DNA of 64,000 nt from an uncultured Faecalicatena sp. GTDB taxonomy: Bacteria > Bacillota > Clostridia > Lachnospirales > Lachnospiraceae. A program made the position numbers and the translations under genes. Below, piece after piece: positions 1 through 8,865 of this stretch. The notes below the pieces were generated by a model that was not told the origin of the DNA, searched no databases, and saw only the letters and a list, made by a program, of their open reading frames with translations. Location of the stretch: NCBI GenBank assembly GCA_948468385.1, contig CAOKHZ010000015.1, positions 1 through 64,000 on the forward strand, in the 5' to 3' direction. Every line of letters starts with the position of its first letter. Position 1 is the first letter of the stretch.

Positions 1-2
1 TG

Positions 3-89
3 CTTGAAAGGAACGTTCCAAAGGAGAAGATTCGGCATTATGGGTTCGCGTTCCAGGGAAAACGGGTGTTGATTGGGAGAAGTGGATGA
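3..89 (+). CDS. C-terminal end of an AAA-ATPase-like / PD-(D/E)XK nuclease family protein (partial)
   Basis: Only the last 28 codons are in the window and the gene enters from the left. The tail carries RHYGFAFQGKRVLIG. This closely matches the end of the complete protein at 49483-51195 (RKYGFAFRGKECLIG), so it is very probably a paralogue: an AAA ATPase-like domain followed by a PD-(D/E)XK nuclease fold (DUF1703 type). The substrate is unknown. The call rests on this in-window comparison. A hairpin terminator follows about 75 bases downstream. Confidence 0.7.
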   Translation, partial: LERNVPKEKIRHYGFAFQGKRVLIGRSG

Positions 90-165
90 TTAGTCGCATC
101 TGGTCATATTGTGTGGAAAATGTTTTTGCCTTTCGGTATAACATATAAATCGGAATTCTTGATTG

Positions 166-203
166 AAAAGTCGAATTTGTTACTATGCAGTTCGGCTTTT
201 TTC
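166..203 (+). terminator. probable intrinsic terminator
   Basis: AAAAGTCGAA (166-175) can pair, with one G-T wobble, with TTCGGCTTTT (191-200) across a 15-base loop, and the descending arm runs into a T tract. It lies downstream of the partial gene ending at 89 and upstream of the GH43 gene. Confidence 0.5.
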
Positions 204-325
204 TGTTATAGTGAGTGATAATATTTGCATGTAAACGTGGACATAGGAACTCCGCCCGACCAGGCTCGAGAGAACCTCGCCAAGTGTTCATTGCAAGTGC
301 TCATAGTAGGAAAAGGAGAGCGGTC

Positions 326-1375
326 ATGTATCATTCGATAAAGCCCGGCCAGGTGTGGCTGGATACGAACGGGAAGCGCATTCAGGCGCACGGTGGTTCC
401 GTCATGTATATCGACGGGGTGTATTATTGGTATGGGGAAAATAAGGAAAAAACCGTCGGGGACGGGGCATGTTGGCATTGGGGCGTGCGTTGTTACACCT
501 CGACGGACTTGTACAACTGGGAGGATAGGGGGCTGATTATCGAGCCGGATTTGACAAATGAGGATTCCGGGCTGCACCCGCGGCAGATGATGGATCGGCC
601 GCACATTATTTATAATAGGGACACGGAAAAGTTCGTCTGTTGGTTGAAAATTATGAAAAGAAACGGGGAGCAGACGGAAACGGTGCTGACGGCAGATTCA
701 ATTCTCGGGCCTTACACTGTGGTAAGAGAGAATATAAAGCCATTAAATATGAGCGCGGGAGATTTTGATTTGGCGGTGGCGCCGGATGGCAAGGCGTATT
801 ATTACTTTGAACGGGTGCATTCGGAGACGATTTGTGCCGACTTGACGGCGGATTACACGGACGTGACGGGGTATTACAGCACACATTTCCCACGTATTTC
901 CCCGCCGTACGTGCGGGAGGCGACGGCGCATTTTTATCGGAAAGGAAAGCATTACCTGATTACGTCGGGGACGACGGGCTACATGCCAAACCCGTCCGAG
1001 GTAGCGATTGCCGATACGTGGCACGGGCCTTTTGCGGTACTGGGGAACCCGCATCCGCAGGATGAAAGCCATACCTCGTACCATTCGCAGGTGTCATCCG
1101 TATTCAAAGTCGAGGGAAAGAAGGACTTGTACATTGCAGTGGCTGATAGGTGGCTACCAGAGCACATGGATTGGAAATACGAGGAATATGCCGCGGAGTT
1201 CGCGAAAATGTTTGACCCGGATTATACGGGCGAGCGTGTGTTTGACCCAAAGTTTGGGAATGACTCGGTGCGCAATACTTCGATAGCCGACTATGTGTGG
1301 CTTCCGTTTCGTTTTGACGGGGAGATGGCTTATCTGGACTGGAAGGACGAGTGGAGAATCGAGGATTATGAGTAG
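326..1375 (+). CDS. GH43-family glycosidase (1,3-beta-galactanase-like)
   Basis: A 349-residue protein without a signal peptide, so probably cytoplasmic. The N-terminus has the W-D-x-x-G-x-x-I-x-A-H-G-G and YYWYGE pattern of the GH43 branch that includes exo-beta-1,3-galactanases. RPHIIYN and ATAHFYRKG blocks follow, as expected for a five-bladed propeller. I chose ATG 326 because AAAAGGAGAG lies just upstream; the open frame itself extends back to 215 without a ribosome-binding site. The GH3 gene starts 57 bases downstream, so the two probably form an operon cleaving oligosaccharides inside the cell. The family is fairly secure; the sugar specificity is inference. Confidence 0.75.
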   Translation: MYHSIKPGQVWLDTNGKRIQAHGGSVMYIDGVYYWYGENKEKTVGDGACWHWGVRCYTSTDLYNWEDRGLIIEPDLTNEDSGLHPRQMMDRPHIIYNRDTEKFVCWLKIMKRNGEQTETVLTADSILGPYTVVRENIKPLNMSAGDFDLAVAPDGKAYYYFERVHSETICADLTADYTDVTGYYSTHFPRISPPYVREATAHFYRKGKHYLITSGTTGYMPNPSEVAIADTWHGPFAVLGNPHPQDESHTSYHSQVSSVFKVEGKKDLYIAVADRWLPEHMDWKYEEYAAEFAKMFDPDYTGERVFDPKFGNDSVRNTSIADYVWLPFRFDGEMAYLDWKDEWRIEDYE

Positions 1376-1432
1376 AAAATGCCAGACAAAGAAGAAGCAT
1401 GGGACATATTTATGAAAGGAAGGGCATTGAAA

Positions 1433-3916
1433 ATGGAAAAATATTTGGACGCGGCATTGTCGCCGGAGGAGAGGGCGGACGATTTGCTTGGCAGGATGAG
1501 TCTGGACGAGAAAATGGCGCAGGTTTGCGGCATGTGGCTGATTCCCGATCATATGGATGGAATGCGCGAGGCGGCGAGGCATGGCATCGGCCAGGTGAGC
1601 ACGCTGTGGATGCGCAGCATGAAGACGCTTGACGAGGTGGTGGGTTGGCAGCGCAAGGTACAAGAGATGGTGATGGAAAATAGCGAGCACCATATTCCGG
1701 CGGTATTTCATATGGAAGGTCTATGCGGCTCGTTCATCCAGGATTCCACCAGCTTCCCGTCAGGAATCGGCCGGGCCTCCTCATGGGATCCGGAGCTGGA
1801 GAAGAAAGTGGGCGAGGTGGTCAGCCGTCAGGAACTGGCGTGCGGCATCACCCAGATTCTGGCACCGGTGTTGGACATTTCCCGGGATTCCCGGATGGGG
1901 CGGCAGGGCGAGACCTACGGAGAGGATCCGACGTTGGCGGCGGCGATGGGAACCGCTTATACGAAAGGTATTCAGGAAAATGAAGTGGCCGGGCGCAAGG
2001 CGGAGTCCGTGGCAAAGCATTTCCTGGGATTTCATAATTCAGCAGCGGGCATTCACGGCGCGAATAGCGAGATTGGCGACCGGCTGCTGAATGAAGTGTA
2101 CGGAAAGCCGTTCCAGGCGGCAATTACCAGGGCGAATTTGCGGGGCGTGATGCCGTGTTATTGTTCCTTGAACGGGGAGCCGGTGTCGTCCTCAAAAAAG
2201 GTTTTGACCAGACTTCTTCGAGACGAGATGGGATTTGACGGGGTCGTGACGGCGGATTACGGTTCCGTAAATAATGTATATGGTGCCCAGCATGCGTGTG
2301 AAAGCCTGACAGAAGCCGGAAAGGCATGCATGGAGGCGGGCGTGGATGTCGAGCTTCCAAGCCGTGAGGCGTATAACGAGGAATTGAAAGAGTGGTTTAT
2401 GGATGGTCGGGCGGACATGGCCGTGCTTGACCGGACGGTGCGCCGTATCTTGCGGGCGAAATTTCGCATGGGCTTGTTTGAGCATCCGTTCGCCCTCGAC
2501 GGGGACGAGTTGCGGAAGGTCTTTAACAAGGAAGAGGATTTGCGGGTCACGAAGCAGTCGGCGTTGGAATCCTTGGTTCTTTTGAAAAATAACGGTGTGC
2601 TGCCGATTGCTAGAAGTGTGAAGAAAATTGCCGTGGTCGGCGCGCAGGCGGCCAACGCCCGCATTTTCTTCGGCGGTTACACGCACCTGAGCATGGAAGA
2701 GGGCAATCATGCGGTCGCCAATTCCATTGCCGGCCTGGAGTCGGGCAGCGTGGAAGGAAAGAAAATGCTGACCGTGCCGGGCACGCAGATTCAGAGCGAC
2801 GAGACAGAAGAATTTGATGCCATTTTACGTCAGCAGAAGCCGGAGTGCAAGAGTCTGTTGGAAATGCTGCGGGAAAAACTGCCCGACGCGGAAATAAGCT
2901 ATTCTTATGGGTATGCGATTGCCGGGGATGACCTTTCCCACATCGGTGAAGCGCTGGAGGCGGTGAAAAATGCCGACGTGGTCATTATGACACTGGGCGG
3001 TAAGCATGGGACTTGTTCCGTGGCTTCCATGGGTGAGGGCGTGGACGCGACCGACATCAATCTGCCGGTATGCCAGGACACGTTCATCCGTGAGGCGGCA
3101 AAGCTTGGCAAGCCGATGGTTGGTGTGCATTTTAACGGCAGGCCGATTTCCAGCGATGCGGCGGACGAATGTCTGGATGCGATTCTGGAGGCGTGGAATC
3201 CGGCAGAGGCGGGAGCCGAGGCGATTGCGGAGGTGCTTTTGGGCGAGTACAACCCGGGCGGAAAGCTTACCGTGTCCGTGGCCAGAAATGCCGGGCAGAT
3301 TCCGATTTATTACAATCATCCGCATGGCTCCGCCTGGCATCAAGGCGAGAGCATCGGGTTCAAGGACTATGTGGACATGCCGCACACGCCGCGCTATTTC
3401 TTTGGACACGGGTTGTCATACACGATGTTCGAATATAAGGATTTGAAGTTGTCGGTGAAGGGGAAGGAGTCATCCGCATGCAAGACGGCCGATGCATCTT
3501 GTGCCGATAAGCGTGGCGCGGCCGGAGCGGGAGGCACCGTTGAGATTGACCCGCAGGGAGCGGTTGACATCGAGCTGACAGTGGAAAATACGGGAAAATG
3601 TGACGGCGACGAGGTGGTGCAGCTGTATCTGTGCGACCGTTTTGCCAGCGTGTCCAGGCCGGTCAAGGAACTGGCAGGATTTGCCCGCGTACATCTGAAT
3701 GCGGGAGAGAAGAAACGCGTCGCATTTACCGTACAGGCGAGCCAGACGGCATTCTTGGATCGCGAGATGAAGTGGAAGATTGAAAAGGGCGAAATCGAGG
3801 TGCAAGTGGGAAGCTCGTCGGAGGACATACGCCTGACGGATACGTTTGTCATCAAGGAAAATGCGTGGATAGAAGGAAGAAAACGGGCATTTTATGCCGA
3901 GGTCGAGGTTGGGTGA
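1433..3916 (+). CDS. glycoside hydrolase family 3 (beta-glucosidase/xylosidase type)
   Basis: An 827-residue GH3 enzyme. The (beta/alpha)8 domain carries RMGRQGETYGEDP and KHFLGFHNS. The nucleophile motif is VVTADYGS, with the Asp at about residue 275. The alpha/beta-sandwich domain follows, and a fibronectin-III-like C-terminal domain ends the protein (ELTVENTGKCDGDEVVQLY). No signal peptide, so it probably hydrolyses imported oligosaccharides. ATG 1433 is preferred because GAAAGGAAGG lies 8 bases upstream; the frame opens at 1379. It follows the GH43 gene on the same strand, which suggests joint action on a hemicellulose or galactan side chain. Exact substrate unknown. Confidence 0.88.
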   Translation: MEKYLDAALSPEERADDLLGRMSLDEKMAQVCGMWLIPDHMDGMREAARHGIGQVSTLWMRSMKTLDEVVGWQRKVQEMVMENSEHHIPAVFHMEGLCGSFIQDSTSFPSGIGRASSWDPELEKKVGEVVSRQELACGITQILAPVLDISRDSRMGRQGETYGEDPTLAAAMGTAYTKGIQENEVAGRKAESVAKHFLGFHNSAAGIHGANSEIGDRLLNEVYGKPFQAAITRANLRGVMPCYCSLNGEPVSSSKKVLTRLLRDEMGFDGVVTADYGSVNNVYGAQHACESLTEAGKACMEAGVDVELPSREAYNEELKEWFMDGRADMAVLDRTVRRILRAKFRMGLFEHPFALDGDELRKVFNKEEDLRVTKQSALESLVLLKNNGVLPIARSVKKIAVVGAQAANARIFFGGYTHLSMEEGNHAVANSIAGLESGSVEGKKMLTVPGTQIQSDETEEFDAILRQQKPECKSLLEMLREKLPDAEISYSYGYAIAGDDLSHIGEALEAVKNADVVIMTLGGKHGTCSVASMGEGVDATDINLPVCQDTFIREAAKLGKPMVGVHFNGRPISSDAADECLDAILEAWNPAEAGAEAIAEVLLGEYNPGGKLTVSVARNAGQIPIYYNHPHGSAWHQGESIGFKDYVDMPHTPRYFFGHGLSYTMFEYKDLKLSVKGKESSACKTADASCADKRGAAGAGGTVEIDPQGAVDIELTVENTGKCDGDEVVQLYLCDRFASVSRPVKELAGFARVHLNAGEKKRVAFTVQASQTAFLDREMKWKIEKGEIEVQVGSSSEDIRLTDTFVIKENAWIEGRKRAFYAEVEVG

Positions 3917-3937
3917 GAGAAAGAACTGAGTACTATC

Positions 3938-3965
3938 AGAAGGCTATGCGTTGGCGTAGCCTTCT
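3938..3965. terminator. hairpin between convergent GH3 and MATE genes
   Basis: AGAAGGCTA (3938-3946) and TAGCCTTCT (3957-3965) are perfect 9-base arms with a 10-base loop. It sits between two convergent genes, so it may terminate both. The T tract is poor on either side, so efficiency is uncertain. Confidence 0.5.
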
Positions 3966-4042
3966 GTGTTACTAAGGGGCATGAGGCTTCGCTTCCCACG
4001 GAGTCGGAAGGAAATATCGGGAAAGGGGTGAGGAGAATGCCA

Positions 4043-5371
4043 TCACCGTATTTCCCGATAGAGCCCATGACAAAACAGCCCGATGGCAAGTATCGCGGTC
4101 AGCATGTCGGAAATCGACTGTGCGAGCAGGACGCCGGTATAGCCGAAAAGCCTTGACGCGAGCAAAATGACAAGCGCGAAGATCGCCCCTTGTCGGGAGA
4201 AGGATAAAAGGAATGCTCCTACGGCCTTTCCGGTAGATTGGAAGGTGCAGGTCGTGACAAGGACGACAGCGATAAATATCATTCCAATCTGCTGCATGCG
4301 TAGCATGAAAACACCCATGTCAATAAGGGCGGCATCCGGGGTGAACATGCGGATTAAGACGGGCGCGGCGAGGGAGAGCGTGATGGCGAGCAAGGCCGCC
4401 ATGCAGCATTCAAAGCCATAGCAAAAACGCAGGATTTCTTTTAGCCTCGTTTTGTTTTTCGCTCCATAATTGTATCCAATCAGGGGTTGTGCCCCGAAAG
4501 CAAAGCCAATTAAAATCAAGACGGCAATCAGGTTTACCTTCATCACGATTCCCATCGCGGCCACACGGTCATTTCCATAAGGGAGCAGGAAACGGTTGGT
4601 CAGGGCAATGCCGATGCTCTGCATTAGGTTGGTGATGGAGGCGGGGATGCCAATCGCCATCATTTGTCCGATTTCTGTGAGGGTGATGGAAAAGCCTTTT
4701 GGATGAATGGATAGGCGTTTGCTTTTGGCCAGCAAAAACCAGATAAAAAATAAATCTGCGCCAATGTTTCCGAGTACCGTGGCAATGGCCGCCCCGGCGG
4801 CACCCAGCCCCAGCACGGAAATGAAAATCGGATCCAGGATGATGTTGAGAACCGCGCCGAGTATCGTTCCGGTCATGGATGCCGTCGCAAAACCTTCCGT
4901 CCGCAGCAGGTTAGAGGGCGTGTATGACACGATGATAAATGGCGCGCCGAGGACGATGAAGGTGAAATATTGCGAGGCGTATGCAAACGTGTCGGCATCG
5001 GCTCCAAGAAGCTGTAAAATCGGGCGGCGCAACAACAGCAAGACTGCCATTACGAGGATTCCGCAGAAAAGTGCCGCGTAAAAGCAAAATACGCTAAGCC
5101 GCCTGCCGTCGTCGTCCTTTTTTTGTCCGAACAGGCGGGAAATGACAGAGCTTCCGCCTAAGCCGAAAATGTCGCCGAGGGCAATCATCAAGGTGAAAAC
5201 GGGCGCGCCTAAGGACACCCCGGCAATCAGGTCCGTGTTGCCAGTCTGGGCGATAAAATAGGTGTCTACCATGTTGTATACAAGGGAGATGACCATGCTG
5301 AACACGACCGGCAGGGCAAATTTAAAATATGCTTTGTGGACGGGAGCGGTTTCAAATAATTCGTTTTGCAT
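4043..5371 (-). CDS. MATE-family multidrug efflux transporter
   Basis: A 442-residue integral membrane protein with about twelve hydrophobic segments in two homologous halves. The N-terminal segment (FALPVVFSMVISLVYNMVDTYFI) and the paired GLGGSSVISRLFG and IGFAFGAQPLIGYNYGA motifs are typical of MATE Na+/H+-coupled drug exporters of the DinF/NorM superfamily. The length is normal. It is transcribed divergently from the Crp/Fnr-type gene at 5557, with two strong inverted repeats in the shared upstream region, so that regulator probably controls it. The substrate cannot be told. Confidence 0.88.
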   Translation of the reverse strand: MQNELFETAPVHKAYFKFALPVVFSMVISLVYNMVDTYFIAQTGNTDLIAGVSLGAPVFTLMIALGDIFGLGGSSVISRLFGQKKDDDGRRLSVFCFYAALFCGILVMAVLLLLRRPILQLLGADADTFAYASQYFTFIVLGAPFIIVSYTPSNLLRTEGFATASMTGTILGAVLNIILDPIFISVLGLGAAGAAIATVLGNIGADLFFIWFLLAKSKRLSIHPKGFSITLTEIGQMMAIGIPASITNLMQSIGIALTNRFLLPYGNDRVAAMGIVMKVNLIAVLILIGFAFGAQPLIGYNYGAKNKTRLKEILRFCYGFECCMAALLAITLSLAAPVLIRMFTPDAALIDMGVFMLRMQQIGMIFIAVVLVTTCTFQSTGKAVGAFLLSFSRQGAIFALVILLASRLFGYTGVLLAQSISDMLTAILAIGLFCHGLYREIR

Positions 5372-5390
5372 TTTTTATTCCTTTCTGATT

Positions 5391-5414
5391 GTTACTTTTC
5401 TTGTGAAAAGTAAC
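5391..5414. promoter_or_regulatory. inverted repeat in front of the MATE gene
   Basis: GTTACTTTT (5391-5399), a 6-base spacer, then AAAAGTAAC (5406-5414) form a perfect inverted repeat 20 bases upstream of the MATE start codon. The six-base spacer is usual for Crp/Fnr operators. A role as repressor site or 5' UTR hairpin is inferred. Confidence 0.45.
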
Positions 5415-5461
5415 TTCTGATTTTGGGTTGCGTAATGATTTTAGCATATTTTCTTGCGAAT

Positions 5462-5483
5462 TATTGTGACATATGGCACAATA
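5462..5483. promoter_or_regulatory. Crp/Fnr-like palindromic operator candidate
   Basis: TATTGTG (5462-5468) and CACAATA (5477-5483) flank an 8-base centre containing CATATG. The 22-base dyad has the length and TGTG/CACA logic of Crp/Fnr-family sites. It lies between the divergent MATE and Crp/Fnr-type genes, so autoregulation and control of the pump are plausible. Confidence 0.5.
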
Positions 5484-5556
5484 GAACAAAAGTTACTAAA
5501 TGGTCGTGATTTTTATAGGGAATAATGGATTGCGCGGTGAAAGAAGGAATCGACGT

Positions 5557-6192
5557 ATGAAGCGGATACAAGATGAAGTGTTGTTGAATTCTTATTTGGA
5601 GCGATATCAAATTAAAAAGATATTTGACACGAAAAAATTACCCTTTCAGCTTTACCAGTATGACAAGGGTGAAATTCTAAATAATATTCACAATGCGTCC
5701 GCTTTTTTGCAATTTGTCGTTGAGGGAACCATTCGAATTTATTCCGTTCGGGAAGACGGAGGATATTATCCGGTTTGTTTGGTAGACGAATTTACGTTAT
5801 TTGGGGACGTGGAATTCTGCGAGGAGGTTTCCCTGCCGATGGTGGTGGAAGCGACAAGGCGCGTGACGTGTGTCGAGATACCGTTGTATGAATGTCGGGA
5901 AATGCTTTTGCGTGACAATACATTTTTGCGTTTTTTGTTACATTCCGTCGTACATAAAATGGCCTTGTTTGTGAGGTCGGAGGCGTCATTTTCTAGTTTG
6001 GAGGAAAAGCTGCTCCATTACATGCAGGCGGAATGTCCGGGACAATGTTTCCAAGGCGTGGAAAAGACGGCATCACGTCTGCGTTGTAGCAGGCGGCAGC
6101 TGCAGAGACTGTTGAAATCCCTGATGGAGCAAAACCTCATAGAAAAAACGGGGAAGGGAAAATATCGGCTTGTCTATATTGACGATATATGA
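5557..6192 (+). CDS. Crp/Fnr-family transcriptional regulator
   Basis: A 211-residue protein with an N-terminal cyclic-nucleotide-binding-like beta roll (about residues 20-130, including FVVEGTIRIYSV and LFGDVEF) and a C-terminal winged helix (SRLRCSRRQLQRLLKSLMEQNLIEK split by the turn, about 165-200). No Cys cluster typical of Fnr is seen, so the signal is unknown; YeiL-type regulators are the closest style I recognise. ATG 5557 is chosen because GAAAGAAGGA lies just upstream; the open frame begins at 5500. It is divergent from the MATE exporter, its probable target. Confidence 0.8.
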   Translation: MKRIQDEVLLNSYLERYQIKKIFDTKKLPFQLYQYDKGEILNNIHNASAFLQFVVEGTIRIYSVREDGGYYPVCLVDEFTLFGDVEFCEEVSLPMVVEATRRVTCVEIPLYECREMLLRDNTFLRFLLHSVVHKMALFVRSEASFSSLEEKLLHYMQAECPGQCFQGVEKTASRLRCSRRQLQRLLKSLMEQNLIEKTGKGKYRLVYIDDI

Positions 6193-6240
6193 TAGAATCC
6201 TATGTGAAGTAGCCGTGTTGCAAGGTGGTAAGCCTCCCTA

Positions 6241-6394
6241 AGGAACTGTCACAAAAAAATTGTGTCAAATATCGCAGGATAAATCCACATAGCCTAGGCG
6301 GAAGAAAGAGGCGTAGCGGGCTCGGTGATTGATGACAACAACGGCTATGTGAATTTAGACAAGATAGTATACAGTTTATTTTGTGACAGTTCCT
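6241..6394. mobile_element. MITE-like element with 16-bp perfect terminal inverted repeats
   Basis: AGGAACTGTCACAAAA (6241-6256) is exactly inverted at 6379-6394. A second inner pair, TAAATCCACATAGCC (6280-6294) against GGCTATGTGAATTTA (6343-6357), lets the 154 bases fold into one long hairpin. There is no ORF. The position between two genes, the size and the termini fit a miniature inverted-repeat element. No certain target duplication is visible (flanks TA and AA). It could instead be a large terminator-like structure. Confidence 0.5.
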
Positions 6395-6468
6395 AAACTT
6401 GAAAGAGAGGGGGAGGAGGTGTATATGAGTACATACGAAGGGTTGACAAAGCAAAGGAGAGATAAGCG

Positions 6469-7338
6469 ATGCAGGAGTTGAAACCAATCAAAGAAGGTAA
6501 AGTACGTGAGATTTATGACAATGGCGACAGCCTGATCATGGTGGCGACGGACAGAATCAGTTGTTTTGACGTGATTTTGAAAAATGAGGTAACAAAGAAG
6601 GGCACCGTGTTGACACAGATGTCCAAGTTCTGGTTTGACATGACGCAGGACATTTTGCCAAACCACATGATTTCCGTGGATGTAAACGACATGCCGGAGT
6701 TTTTCCGCCAGGAGAAGTTTGACGGCAACAGCATGATGTGCCGGAAGCTTGAAATGCTTCCGATTGAGTGTATCGTGCGCGGTTACATTACGGGAAGCGG
6801 CTGGGCGAGTTATCAGAAAAATGGAACGGTGTGCGGGATTACGCTTCCGGAAGGGTTGAAGGAATCCGACAAGCTGCCGGAACCGATTTATACGCCGTCC
6901 ACGAAGGCGGAGATTGGCGACCACGACGAAAATATTTCCTATGAGCAGAGCATCGAGCATTTGGAGAAGTATTTTCCGGGAAAGGGACAAGAGTATGCCG
7001 AGAAATTAAAGGATTACACGATTGCACTTTATAAGAAATGTGCGGAGTATGCCCTTGAAAAGGGAATCATCATCGCGGACACGAAGTTCGAGTTTGGTCT
7101 GGACGAGGAAGGCAACATCGTCCTCGGGGACGAGATGCTGACACCGGACAGTTCACGTTTCTGGCCGGCGGACGGGTATGAGCCGGGACATGGGCAGCCG
7201 TCGTTTGACAAGCAGTTCGCGCGCGACTGGCTCAAGGAAAACGAGGGGCATGACTGGACGTTGCCGCAGGACATCGTGGACAAGACGATTGAGAAATATT
7301 TGCAGGGATATGAGATGTTGACGGGAAAGGTATTATAG
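6469..7338 (+). CDS. purC: phosphoribosylaminoimidazole-succinocarboxamide synthase (SAICAR synthetase)
   Basis: A 289-residue PurC. It joins CAIR and L-aspartate using ATP, a step of de novo purine synthesis in the cytoplasm. The N-terminus KEGKVREIYDNGD, then VATDRISCFDV, the IVRGYITGSGW block and the signature IIADTKFEFGLDEEGNI / DEMLTPDSSRFW are all intact. Length is normal for the longer PurC form. AAGGAGAGA lies about 8 bases before the ATG. No other purine gene or purine riboswitch is nearby, so it is a detached pur gene here. Confidence 0.97.
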   Translation: MQELKPIKEGKVREIYDNGDSLIMVATDRISCFDVILKNEVTKKGTVLTQMSKFWFDMTQDILPNHMISVDVNDMPEFFRQEKFDGNSMMCRKLEMLPIECIVRGYITGSGWASYQKNGTVCGITLPEGLKESDKLPEPIYTPSTKAEIGDHDENISYEQSIEHLEKYFPGKGQEYAEKLKDYTIALYKKCAEYALEKGIIIADTKFEFGLDEEGNIVLGDEMLTPDSSRFWPADGYEPGHGQPSFDKQFARDWLKENEGHDWTLPQDIVDKTIEKYLQGYEMLTGKVL

Positions 7339-7359
7339 AGGAAAAGGTGCAGTGAATAT

Positions 7360-7393
7360 CGGCGGGCATAAGGAGAGTTCTTTATGCCTGCCG
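7360..7393 (+). terminator. hairpin after purC
   Basis: CGGCGGGCATAA (7360-7371) pairs with TTATGCCTGCCG (7382-7393), one G-T wobble, 10-base loop. It is followed by TTGTTGT rather than a full T run, so it is a plausible but weak intrinsic terminator for purC. Confidence 0.5.
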
Positions 7394-7429
7394 TTGTTGT
7401 ATACGGAATCATAAGGAAGAATAGGGTTT

Positions 7430-7450
7430 CCAAAGGGGCTTGCCCCTTGG
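7430..7450. repeat. short GC-rich hairpin
   Basis: CCAAAGGGGC and GCCCCTTGG are near-perfect arms around two bases. It stands alone between purC and the degenerate XRE gene. A terminator or a fragment of a dispersed repeat is possible. Confidence 0.35.
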
Positions 7451-7494
7451 CACACGACTTTGCTTGCAAGTGTAGTGTGTTATGGATTTTTCTC

Positions 7495-8053
7495 TCATAA
7501 TTGAAATGGGCGGGAAGCCATTTTAAGGCTTTCCCGCCTTGGTTGCCTGTCAGCAAAGGCGGACGGGACTGTCAACGGCGGTGCTTGCTCCGGGTCGCTG
7601 TCCTCGCTGGCGGCTTCATTAACGGTCTGCAACAATCCTTTCAGCGGGTTGTCCTCTGGGACGCTGAAAAAATCCTACCTGTGGGCTTCCCGCAGGTCAA
7701 GGGCTATGCCGTTTATGTCCTGCTGTATCACATGGCGGCAAAAGCTGTCATCGTCAATGTGGGCGGTGACAAGCTGTCTTAACTGCGGGTCGGTCAACCC
7801 GGGATTGTACTGCTTCATAATCGTTGCTCTCATGGTGTCTACTATGGCGTTTACGGCCTGCACCTGCTTCACCGCCACGCCGTAAAACTTCGCCAGCCTG
7901 AATAAGGGCATAGTGGCTGATGTCCTTGAAGTCGTCCGCTTCATAACTGCCCAGCGCAGATTTGGGGAGGTGCGTCTGCTCCGCAAGCTGTTCCAGCGTC
8001 AAGCCACGCTCCGCACGCAGGTCTTTCAATCGTTCTGGTATGGATAAAGACAT
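7495..8053 (-). pseudogene. broken XRE-family regulator of an integrative element
   Basis: Starting at the ATG complementary to 8051-8053, the product begins MSLSIPERLKDLRAERGLTL and contains a clear helix-turn-helix (LEQLAEQTHLPKSALGSYE). After HYALIQ the frame is lost. It resumes in another frame as LAKFYGVAV, then QYNPGLTDPQLRQLVTAHIDD and DLREAHR, where an in-frame TAG (about 7675) interrupts. The coding signature continues after it (DFFSVPEDNPLKGLLQTVNE). As I recall the intact family, these are ICE-encoded XRE regulators of about 250 residues, so the centre is also deleted. A clear scar of a former conjugative element. Confidence 0.7.
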
Positions 8054-8139
8054 TTTATTGCCCCCTTGTCTGTTCTATAAATGAGAAGCTATTTATATAT
8101 CAATTTCTGGGAGTGCATAATTCCGAAAGGGGAGATTTT

Positions 8140-8865
8140 TTAATATGGAATCCCTGACCCCTTATAGACAGCCAGCACCCTATCATACCATTCATCACGG
8201 TAATCCACCTGGCATCCCTCGCAAAGCATATTAACCTCATCGGCAACACTCTGTGCCAATTCTTCATTTGCACAGTAGCCTGACACAATTTTTTGAAGGA
8301 GACCCCTGAGATACTCAAGATTAGAGCGGACAGAATCTGGAAAGTTTTCCGATGTCTTGCATGCGTCAATCTTGCGTTTTGCCTTATCATATTCTTCCTG
8401 ATATTTTCCTGTTTTCCGATTTTTAAGCAGTTCCTCAATTCCTGCCCCGTCTAATTCCCCAAACACATCAGGCTTGTCAATACAGGTTCTAAGACGATAC
8501 CAAAGCCCGGTCGCTGTTTCCTTAATCGGCTCAAATCCGTTCGCTGTCAAGTATTCATCCAATAGGTCAAAAAAGAGCCACAAGGCTTTCTCGTCATCCG
8601 GCTCATGCATAGGAATGATGGATGAATAACCTCTTGCATCATGAATCCCATATTTTGTCTGCACAAAATCATGAAATGTCCAAGGCAGGATGCAGTGGTC
8701 ATCGCCCAAACCAAGCGTATGCAAAGCTGCCCTGTAACCGTCCAAAAAACTGGTAAGCCGCTGAAAGGAATTTGCCGCCAAATACATGCCCGGACGAGCT
8801 CTAAGCATGCTCAGAAAATCCCGCTCATCACCCGATATGTCTCTGAATCCCTCACCACTGCGCAT
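8140..8865 (-). CDS. hypothetical protein next to a colicin-immunity homologue
   Basis: A 241-residue soluble protein of no family I can name. The N-terminal part has RARPGMYLAANSFQRL followed by a FLDGY helix, a layout I have seen in small accessory proteins of toxin/immunity loci. The rest is mixed helix with a charged middle (KYQEEYDKAKRKIDAC). ATG at 8865 is preferred because AGGAGGG lies 5 bases upstream. The start overlaps the end of the upstream immunity-like gene by 14 bases, so the two are probably translationally coupled. A second immunity protein is a guess from context only. Confidence 0.6.
   Translation of the reverse strand: MRSGEGFRDISGDERDFLSMLRARPGMYLAANSFQRLTSFLDGYRAALHTLGLGDDHCILPWTFHDFVQTKYGIHDARGYSSIIPMHEPDDEKALWLFFDLLDEYLTANGFEPIKETATGLWYRLRTCIDKPDVFGELDGAGIEELLKNRKTGKYQEEYDKAKRKIDACKTSENFPDSVRSNLEYLRGLLQKIVSGYCANEELAQSVADEVNMLCEGCQVDYRDEWYDRVLAVYKGSGIPY

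Noticed and set aside
1154-1711. Minus-strand frame of 185 codons across the GH43/GH3 boundary
   Set aside because: Antisense to two genes with clear motifs; no start signal or domain.
6193-6468. Purine riboswitch upstream of purC
   Set aside because: The leader is occupied by the MITE-like inverted repeats. The conserved loop sequences of the purine aptamer are not seen.
8140-8865. GyrB-like ATPase because of RPGMYL
   Set aside because: Only this short word matches. The other GHKL motifs are absent and the length is too small.
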